DNA of 64,000 nucleotides from Pseudomonadota bacterium (GCA_023418595.1 JAEZZI010000006.1:310001-374000); one strand, 5' to 3'. Counted from the first letter of the stretch, positions 52,480 to 63,128 are shown. The notes: generated by a model from the letters alone, not told the origin. Made by a program: numbers and translations.

Positions 52480-53990
52480 GCCTCGACCCCCGGCAACCCC
52501 CGCCCCTCGCCCAGCCGATCGACCAGCGCGGCGGCGGCGGCGATGTCAGGGTGGAAATGCCGGTCGTCGGTCAGCGTCGGCACCTCGCCGCGGAGCATTG
52601 CGCGCGCTGCCTCCAAAGTCTCGGACGAGCGCAGCCCATCATGGAAATCGCAGCCCTGCGCCGCCGCCAGCCATTCAATCGCGATCACGCCGCGCAGATT
52701 GTCCGCCATGTCGAGCAACCGCCTGCTCCCATGCGCGGCCATCGACACATGATCCTCCTGATTGGCGCTGGTCGGGATCGAATCGACGCTGGCCGGATAG
52801 GCGCGCTGCTTGTTCTCGGACACGAGCGCCGCCGCGGTGACCTGCGGGATCATAAACCCCGAATTGAGGCCGGGCTTTGGTGTCAGGAACGCAGGCAGGC
52901 CCGACAGCGCCGGATCGACCAGCATCGCGATCCGGCGCTCGGCAATCGACCCGATCTCACAGATCGCCATCGCGATCATGTCTGCGGCGAAGGCGACCGG
53001 CTCAGCGTGGAAATTGCCGCCCGATAGCGCTTCGTCGGTGTCCGCAAAGATCAGCGGGTTGTCGCTGACGCCATTTGCCTCGGTCGAAAGCGTCGCCGCC
53101 GCCTGGCGCAGCAGGTCGAGGCACGCGCCCATCACCTGCGGCTGGCAACGCAGGCAATAGGGGTCCTGCACGCGCGGATCATCGACGGCGTGGCTGGCGC
53201 GGATCGCGCTGCCCGCCATCAGTCCGCGCAGGGCATCCGCCACCGCGATCTGCCCGGCATGGCGGCGAAGCTGGTGGATACGGCGGTCGAACGGCGTGTC
53301 GGAACCTTTGGCCGCCTCGGTGGACAGCGCGCCCGTCACCAGCGCGGCGCGGAACAGGTCCTCGGCCTGGAACAGCCCGGCGAGCGCATTGGCGCACGAG
53401 AATTGCGTGCCGTTGAGCAGCGCCAGCCCTTCCTTGGCACCAAGTTCGAGCGGTTGGAGACCCGCCTTCGCCAGCGCATCGGCGGCGGGCAATCTCTCGC
53501 CCCCGACCGCGATCTCGCCCACGCCGATCATCGTCGCGGCGAGGTGCGACAGCGGCGCCAGATCGCCCGACGCGCCGACCGAACCCTGGCACGGAATCAC
53601 CGGCACCAGCCCCTTGCCCAGCATCGCCTCCAGCAGCGCGATCGTCGCGGGCTTCACCCCCGACGCGCCCTGCCCCAGGCTGGCGAGCTTCAGCGCCATC
53701 ATCAGCCGCACGACGCCCGTAGGCGACGGCGCGCCGACCCCCGCCGCGTGGCTCAGCACGATGTTGCGCTGTAGCGTTGTGAGATCGGCATCGTCGATCC
53801 GTACGCTGGCGAGCTTCCCGAAGCCGGTGTTGATCCCGTACACCGGTTCTCCGCGCGCGATGATGCGCTCGACCGCCGCTGCGCTTTCGGCAATCGCCCC
53901 ATGCGCGCTGTCGTTCAGTCGCGCGGGCGAGCCGCCCCAGATGCTTCGCCAATCCCCCAGGCTTACTTCGCCCGGCCGCAACACGATCAC
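52476..53990 (-). CDS. hutH: Histidine ammonia-lyase
   Basis: A 504-residue enzyme converting histidine to urocanate and ammonia. The Ala-Ser-Gly triad that forms the MIO cofactor is at residues 140-142 (GSVGASGDLAPLSH). Other family marks are VYGINTGFGKLASV at the start and DNPLIFADTDEALSGGNFHA. The length matches bacterial HutH. It starts with GTG overlapping the hutI stop. Confidence 0.97.
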   Translation of the reverse strand: MIVLRPGEVSLGDWRSIWGGSPARLNDSAHGAIAESAAAVERIIARGEPVYGINTGFGKLASVRIDDADLTTLQRNIVLSHAAGVGAPSPTGVVRLMMALKLASLGQGASGVKPATIALLEAMLGKGLVPVIPCQGSVGASGDLAPLSHLAATMIGVGEIAVGGERLPAADALAKAGLQPLELGAKEGLALLNGTQFSCANALAGLFQAEDLFRAALVTGALSTEAAKGSDTPFDRRIHQLRRHAGQIAVADALRGLMAGSAIRASHAVDDPRVQDPYCLRCQPQVMGACLDLLRQAAATLSTEANGVSDNPLIFADTDEALSGGNFHAEPVAFAADMIAMAICEIGSIAERRIAMLVDPALSGLPAFLTPKPGLNSGFMIPQVTAAALVSENKQRAYPASVDSIPTSANQEDHVSMAAHGSRRLLDMADNLRGVIAIEWLAAAQGCDFHDGLRSSETLEAARAMLRGEVPTLTDDRHFHPDIAAAAALVDRLGEGRGLPGVEA

Positions 53991-55204
53991 GCTGTCTTTC
54001 CTCCGAATACCCGGCTGTGGAGCGGGTTATATCCCATACGATAGACGAGTTCCGCCGGCCGCTCGATGTCCCAGATGGCAAGGTCGCACGCCTTGCCCGC
54101 CTCCAGCGTGCCGATACGGTCCTGCATCCCCAGCGCGCGGGCCGCCTCGCGCGTCACCCCCGCGATGCACTCGTCCACGGTCAGGCGGAACAGGGTCGCG
54201 CCCATGTTCATTACCAGCAGCAGCGAGGTCAGCGGCGACGTCCCCGGATTGCAATCGGTCGCGAGCGCAATGGGCACGCCCGCTGCGCGCAAGGCGTCGA
54301 CGGGCGGCAGCTTGGTCTCGCGCACGAAATAATAGGCGCCGGGCAGCAACGTCGCGACCGTCCCTGCCGCCGCCATCGCCGAGATTCCCGCCTCGTCGAG
54401 ATGTTCGAGATGATCCGCCGACAGCGCGCCATATCGCGCGGCGAGCGCGGCGCCATGCTGGTTGGACAGTTGCTCTGCATGGAGCTTGACCGGCAGGCCA
54501 TGCTTCTTCGCCGCCCCGAACACCCGCTCGGTCTGTTCGGCGGTGAAGCCGATGCCCTCGCAGAACGCATCGACCGCATCGGCCAGCCCCTGCGCGGTGA
54601 TCGCGGGCAGCATGCCGTCGCAAACCGCGTCAATGTAGCCGTCGGCGTCGCCCGCATATTCGGGCGGCAGCGCGTGCGCGCCGAGGAAGGTCGTCGCCAC
54701 CCGCACGGCGCGATGCTCGGCCAGCGCGCGGCCTGCGCGCAGCATCTTGGCTTCATGGTCGGTGCTCAAGCCATAGCCCGACTTGACCTCGACCGTGGTC
54801 ACGCCTTCGGCGATCAACGCGTCGAGCCGGGGGAGCGCGCTCGCCACCAGCCTGGCCTCGTCAGCGTCGCGCGTTGCCCGCATCGTCGATACGATCCCGC
54901 CGCCTGCGCGCGCAATCTCCTCATAGGACGCCCCCGCCAGCCGCAGCTCGAATTCATGCGCCCGGTCGCCGCCATGGACCAAGTGGGTGTGGCAATCGAC
55001 CAGCCCCGGCGTGATCCAGCGGCCATCGCACGCGATCGTCTCGACCGCATCGAAGCCAGAAGCATCCGCCATCGTCCCGACATGGACGATCGCGCCATCC
55101 TTTGCCGCGACGCAACCGCGCTCGACCACCCCCAGCCCGGCACCCGTCAGGGTCGCCAGCCGTGCATCGGTCCACAGCGTATCGCAGCGCAAGATAAGTT
55201 CCAC
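53987..55204 (-). CDS. hutI: Imidazolonepropionase
   Basis: A 405-residue amidohydrolase that hydrolyses imidazolone propionate to formimidoylglutamate. The metal-binding start DCHTHLVHGGDRA, the inner VEVKSGYGLSTDHEAKM, LHAEQLSN and ATDCNPGTSP are all present. The start is taken as the GTG at 55204, directly after AGGGA; the frame is open further upstream without a family match. It is the first gene of hutIHGU and diverges from hutF across 81 bases. Confidence 0.94.
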   Translation of the reverse strand: MELILRCDTLWTDARLATLTGAGLGVVERGCVAAKDGAIVHVGTMADASGFDAVETIACDGRWITPGLVDCHTHLVHGGDRAHEFELRLAGASYEEIARAGGGIVSTMRATRDADEARLVASALPRLDALIAEGVTTVEVKSGYGLSTDHEAKMLRAGRALAEHRAVRVATTFLGAHALPPEYAGDADGYIDAVCDGMLPAITAQGLADAVDAFCEGIGFTAEQTERVFGAAKKHGLPVKLHAEQLSNQHGAALAARYGALSADHLEHLDEAGISAMAAAGTVATLLPGAYYFVRETKLPPVDALRAAGVPIALATDCNPGTSPLTSLLLVMNMGATLFRLTVDECIAGVTREAARALGMQDRIGTLEAGKACDLAIWDIERPAELVYRMGYNPLHSRVFGGKTA

Positions 55205-55285
55205 TCCCTGAAATCTTGTTATGCTCTGTTGGCACGGATGCGCCGCGATGTGTAGAGCGGCTGCGCACTTTGCCGGACGAACCGC
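55205..55285. promoter_or_regulatory. Divergent hut promoter region
   Basis: The 81 bases between the hutI and hutF starts must hold promoters for both units. I see no clear HutC-type operator palindrome, and no hutC gene occurs in the window. Confidence 0.5.
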
Positions 55286-56644
55286 ATGGCCGACACGACG
55301 CTCCATTTCGATCACGCGCTGCTGCCCTCGGGCTGGACATCCGACGTGCGGCTGACCATCGCCGCCGGGCGGGTCGCGGCGATCGAAACCGGGGCTTCGC
55401 CACGCGCCGAGGACGAATGCCATGCGGTCGCACTTCCCGGCATGCCCAATCTCCACAGCCACGCATTCCAGCGCGCAATGGCGGGGTTGGCCGAAGTGCG
55501 GGGGGCAAGCGACGACAGTTTCTGGACGTGGCGCGAGGCGATGTACCGCTTCGTCGAACGCATCACGCCCGACGATCTGACCGCCATCGCCGCAATGGCG
55601 CAGGTCGAGATGCTGGAGTCCGGCTTCACCCGCGTCGGCGAGTTCCACTATCTCCACCACGCGCCCGACGGCAGCGGCCATGCCGACCCGGCGGAAATGG
55701 GCGCGGCGCTCGCCCGCGCGGCGGATGCAACCGGCATCGGCCTGACGCTGCTCCCGGTATTCTACGCGCATTCCGGCTTCGGCGGCGCTCCGCCGGGCGA
55801 AGGCCAGCGCCGGTTCGTGAACGATCTCGACGGTTTCGCGCGCCTGCTCGAAGCAAGCGAGCGAGCGGTCGCCGCCCTGCCCGACGCAGTGGTCGGGATC
55901 GCCCCGCACAGCCTGCGCGCGGTGACGCCCGAAGAACTGACCGCGATCGCGGCACTACGAACCGCCGCACCGCTCCACATCCACATCGCCGAGCAGGTCC
56001 GCGAGGTCGAGGATTGCGTCGTCTGGCGCGGCCAGCGCCCGGTCGAATGGCTGCTCGATCACGCGAGCGTGGATCAACGCTGGTGCCTGGTCCACGCCAC
56101 CCATGTCACGCCAGCGGAAGTCTCAGGGATCGCCGCCAGCCGCGCAGTCGTCGGCCTGTGCCCGATTACCGAGGCCAATCTGGGCGACGGCATCTTTCCC
56201 GCGCGCGCATTCCGCGACGCTGGCGGACGGTTCGGCGTCGGCTCGGACTCCAACGTCCTGATCGACATGGCGGAGGAGTTGCGCCTGCTCGAATATGGCC
56301 AGCGACTGACGCAGTGCGGGCGCAACCTGTTGGCGGCCAGCGGCGCATCGACGGGCGCGAGCCTGTTCGCCGCGAGCGTCGCGGGCGGCGCCCAGGCGCT
56401 GGGCGTCAAGGGCGGGATCGCGGTGGGCGCAAGCGCCGACCTGATAAGCCTCGCCCCCAACCACATCGCGATGATCGGCCGCACCCGCGACGGATGGATC
56501 GACGCGCTGATCTTCGCAGGCGGCCGCGCCGCGATCGACCGGGTGTGGCGGCATGGGGTATGCGTGGTGGAAGGCGGACGGCACTTTGCGCGAGCGGCGA
56601 TCGAGGCAAGCTACCGCACAACGCTCAGCCGCCTGCTTGGCTAA
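55286..56644 (+). CDS. hutF: Formimidoylglutamate deiminase
   Basis: A 452-residue amidohydrolase that turns formimidoylglutamate into formylglutamate. Its zinc-binding start is MPNLHSHAFQRAMAG, followed by HIHIAEQVREVEDC, LVHATHVTPAEV and GSDSNVLIDMAEELRLLEYGQR, which mark it as HutF rather than HutI. Together with HutG it defines the two-step deiminase/deformylase route instead of a direct formiminoglutamase. The ATG at 55286 lacks a strong ribosome site. Confidence 0.95.
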   Translation: MADTTLHFDHALLPSGWTSDVRLTIAAGRVAAIETGASPRAEDECHAVALPGMPNLHSHAFQRAMAGLAEVRGASDDSFWTWREAMYRFVERITPDDLTAIAAMAQVEMLESGFTRVGEFHYLHHAPDGSGHADPAEMGAALARAADATGIGLTLLPVFYAHSGFGGAPPGEGQRRFVNDLDGFARLLEASERAVAALPDAVVGIAPHSLRAVTPEELTAIAALRTAAPLHIHIAEQVREVEDCVVWRGQRPVEWLLDHASVDQRWCLVHATHVTPAEVSGIAASRAVVGLCPITEANLGDGIFPARAFRDAGGRFGVGSDSNVLIDMAEELRLLEYGQRLTQCGRNLLAASGASTGASLFAASVAGGAQALGVKGGIAVGASADLISLAPNHIAMIGRTRDGWIDALIFAGGRAAIDRVWRHGVCVVEGGRHFARAAIEASYRTTLSRLLG

Positions 56645-56702
56645 ATCCCCACCCGTTGGGGCAATCGGAAAATGAGACGGGTGAGGAAGTATGCCCCGCC
56701 CC

Positions 56703-57260
56703 TTACTTCCCCAGCTTCTCGACCTTGTCCTGCAATTTCGAGAGCTCCGCGCGGAGCGCCGCGATCTCGTCGTCCTTGCTGCCGTTCGCAGCATGCGCTG
56801 CCGCCCCGCCCTCGCCCGGCTTGAACGCCTGGGCCGCGGCTTCGAACATCGCCATGTTGCGCTTGGCGATTTCGGCGAAGGGGGTGTTCGCGAACGCACC
56901 CTCGACCGCGGTCTTGAACTGTTCGTGGTTGCGGCGGAAACTGTCCATCGACGCTTCCAGATAGCCGGGCACCATCGTCTGCATGCTGTCGCCATACAGG
57001 CTGATCAGCTGGCGCAGGAAATTGACCGGCAGCATGTTGTGCCCGCCGCGCGCCTCTTCCTCCATGATGATCTGGGTCAGCACGTTGTGCGTGATGTCGT
57101 CTTCGCTCTTTGCATCGATGACCTTGAAATCGCGCCCCTCGCGCGTCATCGCGGCCAGGTGGTCGAGCGTGATGTAGGATGAGCTTTCGGTGTTATACAG
57201 CCGCCGATTGGCGTATTTCTTGATGATAACGGGACCGTCGGTGGTCGCAGTCTTGCGCAT
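56703..57260 (-). CDS. phaR: PHA synthesis repressor
   Basis: A 185-residue DNA- and PHB-binding regulator. The N-terminal PHB accumulation domain is clear: IIKKYANRRLYNTESSSYITLD, then LAAMTREGRDFKVIDAKSED. Central helices (LPVNFLRQLISLYGDSMQTMVPGYLEASM) form the polymer-binding part, and the C-terminus is a coiled coil (DDEIAALRAELSKLQDKVEKLGK). PhaR represses phasin and its own gene until nascent PHB sequesters it. AAGGGGG supports the ATG at 57260. Its start is only 14 bases from that of the divergent PhaC-like gene. Confidence 0.94.
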   Translation of the reverse strand: MRKTATTDGPVIIKKYANRRLYNTESSSYITLDHLAAMTREGRDFKVIDAKSEDDITHNVLTQIIMEEEARGGHNMLPVNFLRQLISLYGDSMQTMVPGYLEASMDSFRRNHEQFKTAVEGAFANTPFAEIAKRNMAMFEAAAQAFKPGEGGAAAHAANGSKDDEIAALRAELSKLQDKVEKLGK

Positions 57261-57274
57261 GGGTGCCCCCTTAG

Positions 57275-58345
57275 GTGATTGATCCGACCCTAACACCCTT
57301 TCTTGACGCGCCGCAACACGGACCGCGCCCGCTCCCGCTTTTCCTCGATTTGCTGCGCGAAAGCACCGCAGCAAATCGCGATGCGCGTCGCCGTGCACTG
57401 GCGGGATTGAAGTCATATCAGGACGCCCCCCGCCCGCCGCCGCGCCCGCCCAAACCGGTGGTCGCCAGCGCAGATCGCGCAACCTTGCGCGACTATGGCG
57501 GCGCGGGGCGACCGGTCGTATTCATCCCCTCGCTCATCAACCCGCCCTTCGTACTCGATCTGGCCAAGGGCAATTCGCTGCTCGAATGGCTGGCGACGCA
57601 GGGCCTCCGCCCGATGCTGGTCGATTGGGGCTCGCCCGATCCCACCGACCGCGATCAGGATGTCACCGCGCATGTCGAGCGGTTGCTGCTGCCCTTGTTG
57701 CGGCATGTCGATCCCGCGCCGGTGCTGGTCGGTTATTGCCTGGGCGGCACCATCGCGCTGGCGGCCGCGTGCGCGCTCGACAGCCCGGCGGTCGCGACCA
57801 TCGCCGCGCCCTGGCATTTCTCCGGCTTCCCAGACGCCGCCCGTGCCGAAATCGCCGACCTGTGGCGCGCGGCGCAACCGGCGTGCGAACGGCTCGGCCT
57901 GGTGCCGATGGAGGTGCTGCAATCGGGCTTCTGGCGGATGGACCCCGCGCGCACGGTCGCCAAGTTTGAGCGGCTAGCCGACACCAACCCGGCCAGCCCC
58001 GCCTTCGCCGCCTTCCTCGCGCTGGAGGACTGGGCCAATGGCGGCGCCCCCCTCACATATGCCGCCGGGCGTCAGATGTTCGAGGATTTTTTCGCCGCCG
58101 ATCTGACCGGACGCGGCGAATGGTGGGTGGGAGCCGAGCGCGTCCGTCCGCACGACCTGCTCTGCCCGGCGGTCGAATTCGTCTCCACCACCGACCGGAT
58201 CGTGCCCGCCGCCAGCGCCGCGGGACTGGCCGATCTGCGCCCGCTGACGCTCGGCCATGTCGGCATGATCGTCGGCAGCCGCGCGCGCGACGCGCTGTGG
58301 CAACCGCTGGCGGACTGGCTAACCGCGCTTCCCTTTCCTAAATAG
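57275..58345 (+). CDS. Compact PHA synthase-like alpha/beta hydrolase
   Basis: A 356-residue protein that keeps the core of PHA synthase. Characteristic strands are FIPSLINPPFVLDLAKGNSL and LVDWGSPDPTDRD. Cys155 in GYCLGGT is the catalytic nucleophile in a lipase box, and candidate Asp and His partners lie in STTDRIVPAAS and LGHVGMIVG. It is far shorter than class I enzymes (about 570-600 residues) and matches class III PhaC (about 355), which normally needs PhaE; none is seen. The start is a GTG, supported by the conserved-looking N-terminus. It precedes phaA by 37 bases. Confidence 0.8.
   Translation: MIDPTLTPFLDAPQHGPRPLPLFLDLLRESTAANRDARRRALAGLKSYQDAPRPPPRPPKPVVASADRATLRDYGGAGRPVVFIPSLINPPFVLDLAKGNSLLEWLATQGLRPMLVDWGSPDPTDRDQDVTAHVERLLLPLLRHVDPAPVLVGYCLGGTIALAAACALDSPAVATIAAPWHFSGFPDAARAEIADLWRAAQPACERLGLVPMEVLQSGFWRMDPARTVAKFERLADTNPASPAFAAFLALEDWANGGAPLTYAAGRQMFEDFFAADLTGRGEWWVGAERVRPHDLLCPAVEFVSTTDRIVPAASAAGLADLRPLTLGHVGMIVGSRARDALWQPLADWLTALPFPK
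57346..57378. promoter_or_regulatory. Perfect palindrome with CTGC/GCAG, candidate PhaR site
   Basis: CGATTTGCTGC (57346-57356) and GCAGCAAATCG (57368-57378) are perfect 11-base inverted arms with an 11-base spacer. It lies inside the PhaC-like coding region about 86 bases upstream of the phaR start. CTGC/GCAG pairs and TGC-rich tracts are known for PhaR targets in Paracoccus and Rhodobacter. Confidence 0.4.
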
Positions 58346-58382
58346 CGCCGCAAACGACCCTCGATCCCAAGGAGCCTTTTCC

Positions 58383-59555
<1,173 letters not shown>

Positions 59556-59775
59556 GGCATTCTCGCGTCGTTTCGCTCGCCGCCAGAAACTTAGTTACAT
59601 GAACACAACTCTGCGCTTGGTGAATATTTTTGCTGCAGTGCACCAATGTGACGAAATTAACACAGCTTGGCGCGTAAATCCCGTTTTAGCCACGGTTCGC
59701 CTTGCGCACAGCGCCCTTTGCGAGTTTTTTGATCGGTGAAGGCCAGCGACTTGGCCTGAACATAAGGGGCATAAG
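59556..59775. promoter_or_regulatory. Leader region of second TonB receptor
   Basis: These 220 bases are richer in A+T than the surroundings and hold no gene. TGTGACGAAATTAACACA at 59647-59664 resembles a CRP-type site (TGTGA-N6-TAACA). AAGGGG precedes the ATG. Confidence 0.35.
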
Positions 59776-62700
59776 ATGAAAAACAGGATGTTGCTGTCGG
59801 CAACGGCTCTGGCCACCGCCACGCTGGCGTTGCCGGGCGTTGCCTTTGCACAGGCAGCGACCGGTCAGACTGGTTCGGAACAAGTTTGCGAACCCGGCCA
59901 GCAGCTGGTCGAGAACGTTTGCGTCACCGAAAGCGAACAAACCTCGTCTGGCGACATTGTCGTGACCGGATCGCGTATCGCGCGTCCGAACTTGTCGTCG
60001 ACCGTTCCGATCACGTCGGTTGAGGCGCGTGAGGTTGTGGATCGCGGCGAATTGTCGATCGGTGACGCGCTGAGCGAACTCCCAGCCCTGTCGTCGACCT
60101 TTACTCAGGCGAACTCGACCCGTTTCATCGGCACCGCCGGTATCAACCGACTCGACCTGCGCGGCCTGGGCACGACCCGTACGCTGGTTCTCGTCAACGG
60201 CCGCCGTCACGTCACTTCGTCGCCAGGCACCTATGACGTCGACACCAACACGATCCCGAGCGACCTGCTCGAACGCGTCGATGTCGTCACCGGCGGCAAT
60301 TCGGCTGTTTACGGTTCGGACGCCATCGCAGGCGTCGTCAACTTCGTGCTCCGCAAGGACTTCGAAGGGATCAGCCTGCGCGGTCAGGGCGGCATTTCGG
60401 ACGAAGGCGATGCCGGTTCGCACTTCATCAGCGGCGTCTTCGGCAAGAACCTGCTCGACAATCGCCTGAACATCGCGATCGCCGGTGAATACGCCTATTC
60501 CGAACAGCTGCTGATGCGCGATCGCGACGGGTTCACGGGTGCCCTGTCGGGGTACCCGGGGTTCACGACGACGGAACCGACCACGACCTACAACCCGCTC
60601 ACGCGAACCACCACGACGATACCAAATCGCAACAACAACGGCATCCCGAACACCACCCTGGTCGATGGTTTGCGGTTCCCGCAGTTGAACGGCGGCGGCA
60701 TGTTGCAAACGTCGTGCCCGTATCTGACCAACGCGCAATATGACGCGCTGACGCCGGCGGCACGCGCACGTCACGACACGCGCCTGCGTCTCAGCTGCGC
60801 ATCGGTGACGACTGATCCGCAGGGCCGTCTGGTGCCCAACTCGTTCAGCCCCACCGGCGGCGGCCTCCAGCATTATTGGGCGTTTGACCAGCTCGGCAAT
60901 CTGGTTCGCAGCGTACCGACCGGCGACCTTCGCCCCTTGGGCGGCGGGGTGATCGGCGGCTTGGGTTCGACCGGTCTGGAAGAAGCGCAGCTTCGCCCGC
61001 AGGTCGAGCGTTTTGCTGCAAACCTGCTGATCAACGGCGATTTCAGCCCTGCCTTCAAGCCGTTCTTCGAAGCCAAATATGTTCGCATTCTAGCGGATCA
61101 GACATCAACTCAGCCGACCTTCGTCACCGGCGTGTTGAATGCGAGCTATCGTCTGGACAACGCCTTCCTGACTCCTCAGGCACGCCAGCAGATCATCAAC
61201 ATCATGGGCTATGACCCCAATTCGGCGGCGGTGATCAACGGCACGCAGACCTTCAGCTCGTTCCGTTTCAATTATGATCTGGGCACCCGCTCGGAAGATC
61301 ATGAGCGAGAAACCTATCGGATTGTCGCGGGTGCATCGGGTGAGTTGTCGACAGCCGGAAACCTGCGCTACGAAGTGGCCGCAAGCTGGGGTCGCACCGA
61401 AACCTATTATGAAACCGGCGGCAACATCAACATTCAGCGGTTCAACTGGGCCACTGATGCGGCAGTCGACGCGACAGGCAATATTGTCTGCCGCATCAAC
61501 CTCAACCCCGCCACGTCGCCCGATCCCAATTGTCGTCCGCTGAACGTATTCGGCGAAGGGCGTGGTTCGCCCGAAGCGGTCAATTACGTTCTCCAGACCG
61601 CATCGCGTGAGCAATGGGCAGAACAGTTCAACGTCGTCGGCTTCCTGTCGGGCGATACGAGCGGCTTCTTCAACCTGCCTGGCGGGCCTGTCGGGTTCGC
61701 CATCGGTGCCGAATATCGTCGTGACGACGCCTTTTCGGCATTCGACGATTTGACCGTCAGCGGTGCGTCCTTCCTGAACGCAATCGGCGCATTCGATCCG
61801 CCCGCGCAGGACGTGAAGGAAGTATTCGGCGAAATCCGTCTTCCGCTGTTGGCGAACGTCCCGTTCGCGCATGAACTGTCGGTCGAGGGCGCCGTCCGCG
61901 CGTCGGATTATAATACACGCGACAGCCTGGTCTGGGCGTATAATGCCGGCATCATCTACGCACCGATTCCGGACGTTCGCCTGCGCGCCAGCTACGGTCG
62001 TTCGGTCCGGGCGCCAAATATCGGCGACTTGTTCTCGACAAGCTCGGAAACCTTCCTCAACGGTCTGGTCGATCCATGCAGCCAGACCGTGATCAATCAG
62101 AATCCGAACCGGGCACGTAACTGCGCCGCGGCGGGCATTCCGACGACGATCGTCGTGGCAGGTGAAACGCGTCCTTGGACCAACGTTGCGGCGTCGGGCA
62201 TCTCCGGCGTCAACCAGGGCAATCCGAACCTCGATCCTGAAACCAGCGACAGCTATACTGTCGGTGCCGTGTTCCAGCCGAGCTTCGCTCCGGGCTTCAC
62301 CCTATCGGTCGATTACTACAACATCACCGTCAATCAGGTGATCACGTCACTGGGCGCTCAGGCGATCATCAACCGCTGCTATGACGACCCGGTCGGTCTG
62401 GACAATCCGTTCTGCTCGGCAATCACTCGCCGTCGTTCGGACGATCCGCTGCTCGACTTTACCTTTGCCGGTCAGGCCGATCGTACCTTTGCAGGGGTCC
62501 CGAACCTGACCTTCCCACGCATCGGACCGTCGTTCGTCAGCCAACCCTTCAACTTCGCAAAGCTGAAGGCGGAAGGTATCGACGCGGAAATCGCCTACCG
62601 AGGCAATCTGACCGACAATATCGTTCTGAACGCTCGTGCGGTCGTCAACCACAACCTGAACCGCGAGAACTTCACGTTCATCACGGATCCGGAACGGTCG

Positions 62701-63081
62701 ACGCGCGTGCACGGCACTTTGGGTACGCCGTTGTGGGCAGCCAATCTGTTCACCAACTTCGACCTCGGCGAATTCGACTTCACCTACAATGCACGCTTCG
62801 TCGGGCGGATGACGGTGAATGCCTGGGAGACGCAGTTCTCGCATCAGGGTCGCCCGCCGGAAAACCCGGATGCGACGCCGTTCACCCACTATCCGGACAT
62901 CGTCTATCACAACGTCCGGTTCAGCCTCGAACCGCGTGACACGAATTACCGGTTCACGGTCGGCATCGACAACGTGCTCGATCAGCTTCCGCCCAGCCCG
63001 CTTGACGGTCGCGGCGAAGGCAGCGGCATCTATCCGATCACTGGACGCTTCTTCTACGTTTCGGCGTCGACGCGCTTCTGA
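59776..63081 (+). CDS. TonB-dependent outer-membrane receptor
   Basis: A 1101-residue receptor. A signal peptide (ATATLALPGVAFAQ) ends near residue 26. A short extension with Cys38 and Cys49 (QVCEPGQQLVENVCV) comes before the TonB-box-like SGDIVVTGSRIARPN. The plug has RLDLRGLGTTRTLVLVNGRR and SDAIAGVVNFVLRKDF. The barrel ends in GRFFYVSASTRF. The overall type is the same as the receptor at 46113 but the two differ widely, so they are not recent duplicates. The substrate is unknown. A strong terminator follows. Confidence 0.93.
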   Translation: MKNRMLLSATALATATLALPGVAFAQAATGQTGSEQVCEPGQQLVENVCVTESEQTSSGDIVVTGSRIARPNLSSTVPITSVEAREVVDRGELSIGDALSELPALSSTFTQANSTRFIGTAGINRLDLRGLGTTRTLVLVNGRRHVTSSPGTYDVDTNTIPSDLLERVDVVTGGNSAVYGSDAIAGVVNFVLRKDFEGISLRGQGGISDEGDAGSHFISGVFGKNLLDNRLNIAIAGEYAYSEQLLMRDRDGFTGALSGYPGFTTTEPTTTYNPLTRTTTTIPNRNNNGIPNTTLVDGLRFPQLNGGGMLQTSCPYLTNAQYDALTPAARARHDTRLRLSCASVTTDPQGRLVPNSFSPTGGGLQHYWAFDQLGNLVRSVPTGDLRPLGGGVIGGLGSTGLEEAQLRPQVERFAANLLINGDFSPAFKPFFEAKYVRILADQTSTQPTFVTGVLNASYRLDNAFLTPQARQQIINIMGYDPNSAAVINGTQTFSSFRFNYDLGTRSEDHERETYRIVAGASGELSTAGNLRYEVAASWGRTETYYETGGNINIQRFNWATDAAVDATGNIVCRINLNPATSPDPNCRPLNVFGEGRGSPEAVNYVLQTASREQWAEQFNVVGFLSGDTSGFFNLPGGPVGFAIGAEYRRDDAFSAFDDLTVSGASFLNAIGAFDPPAQDVKEVFGEIRLPLLANVPFAHELSVEGAVRASDYNTRDSLVWAYNAGIIYAPIPDVRLRASYGRSVRAPNIGDLFSTSSETFLNGLVDPCSQTVINQNPNRARNCAAAGIPTTIVVAGETRPWTNVAASGISGVNQGNPNLDPETSDSYTVGAVFQPSFAPGFTLSVDYYNITVNQVITSLGAQAIINRCYDDPVGLDNPFCSAITRRRSDDPLLDFTFAGQADRTFAGVPNLTFPRIGPSFVSQPFNFAKLKAEGIDAEIAYRGNLTDNIVLNARAVVNHNLNRENFTFITDPERSTRVHGTLGTPLWAANLFTNFDLGEFDFTYNARFVGRMTVNAWETQFSHQGRPPENPDATPFTHYPDIVYHNVRFSLEPRDTNYRFTVGIDNVLDQLPPSPLDGRGEGSGIYPITGRFFYVSASTRF

Positions 63082-63128
63082 TCGGTTGCGGGTCGGTCGC
63101 GATTGCGATCGACCCGCCAAATCAACTC

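Noticed and set aside
55205..55285. HutC operator in the divergent hut promoter
   Set aside because: No palindrome of the expected kind could be seen with confidence.
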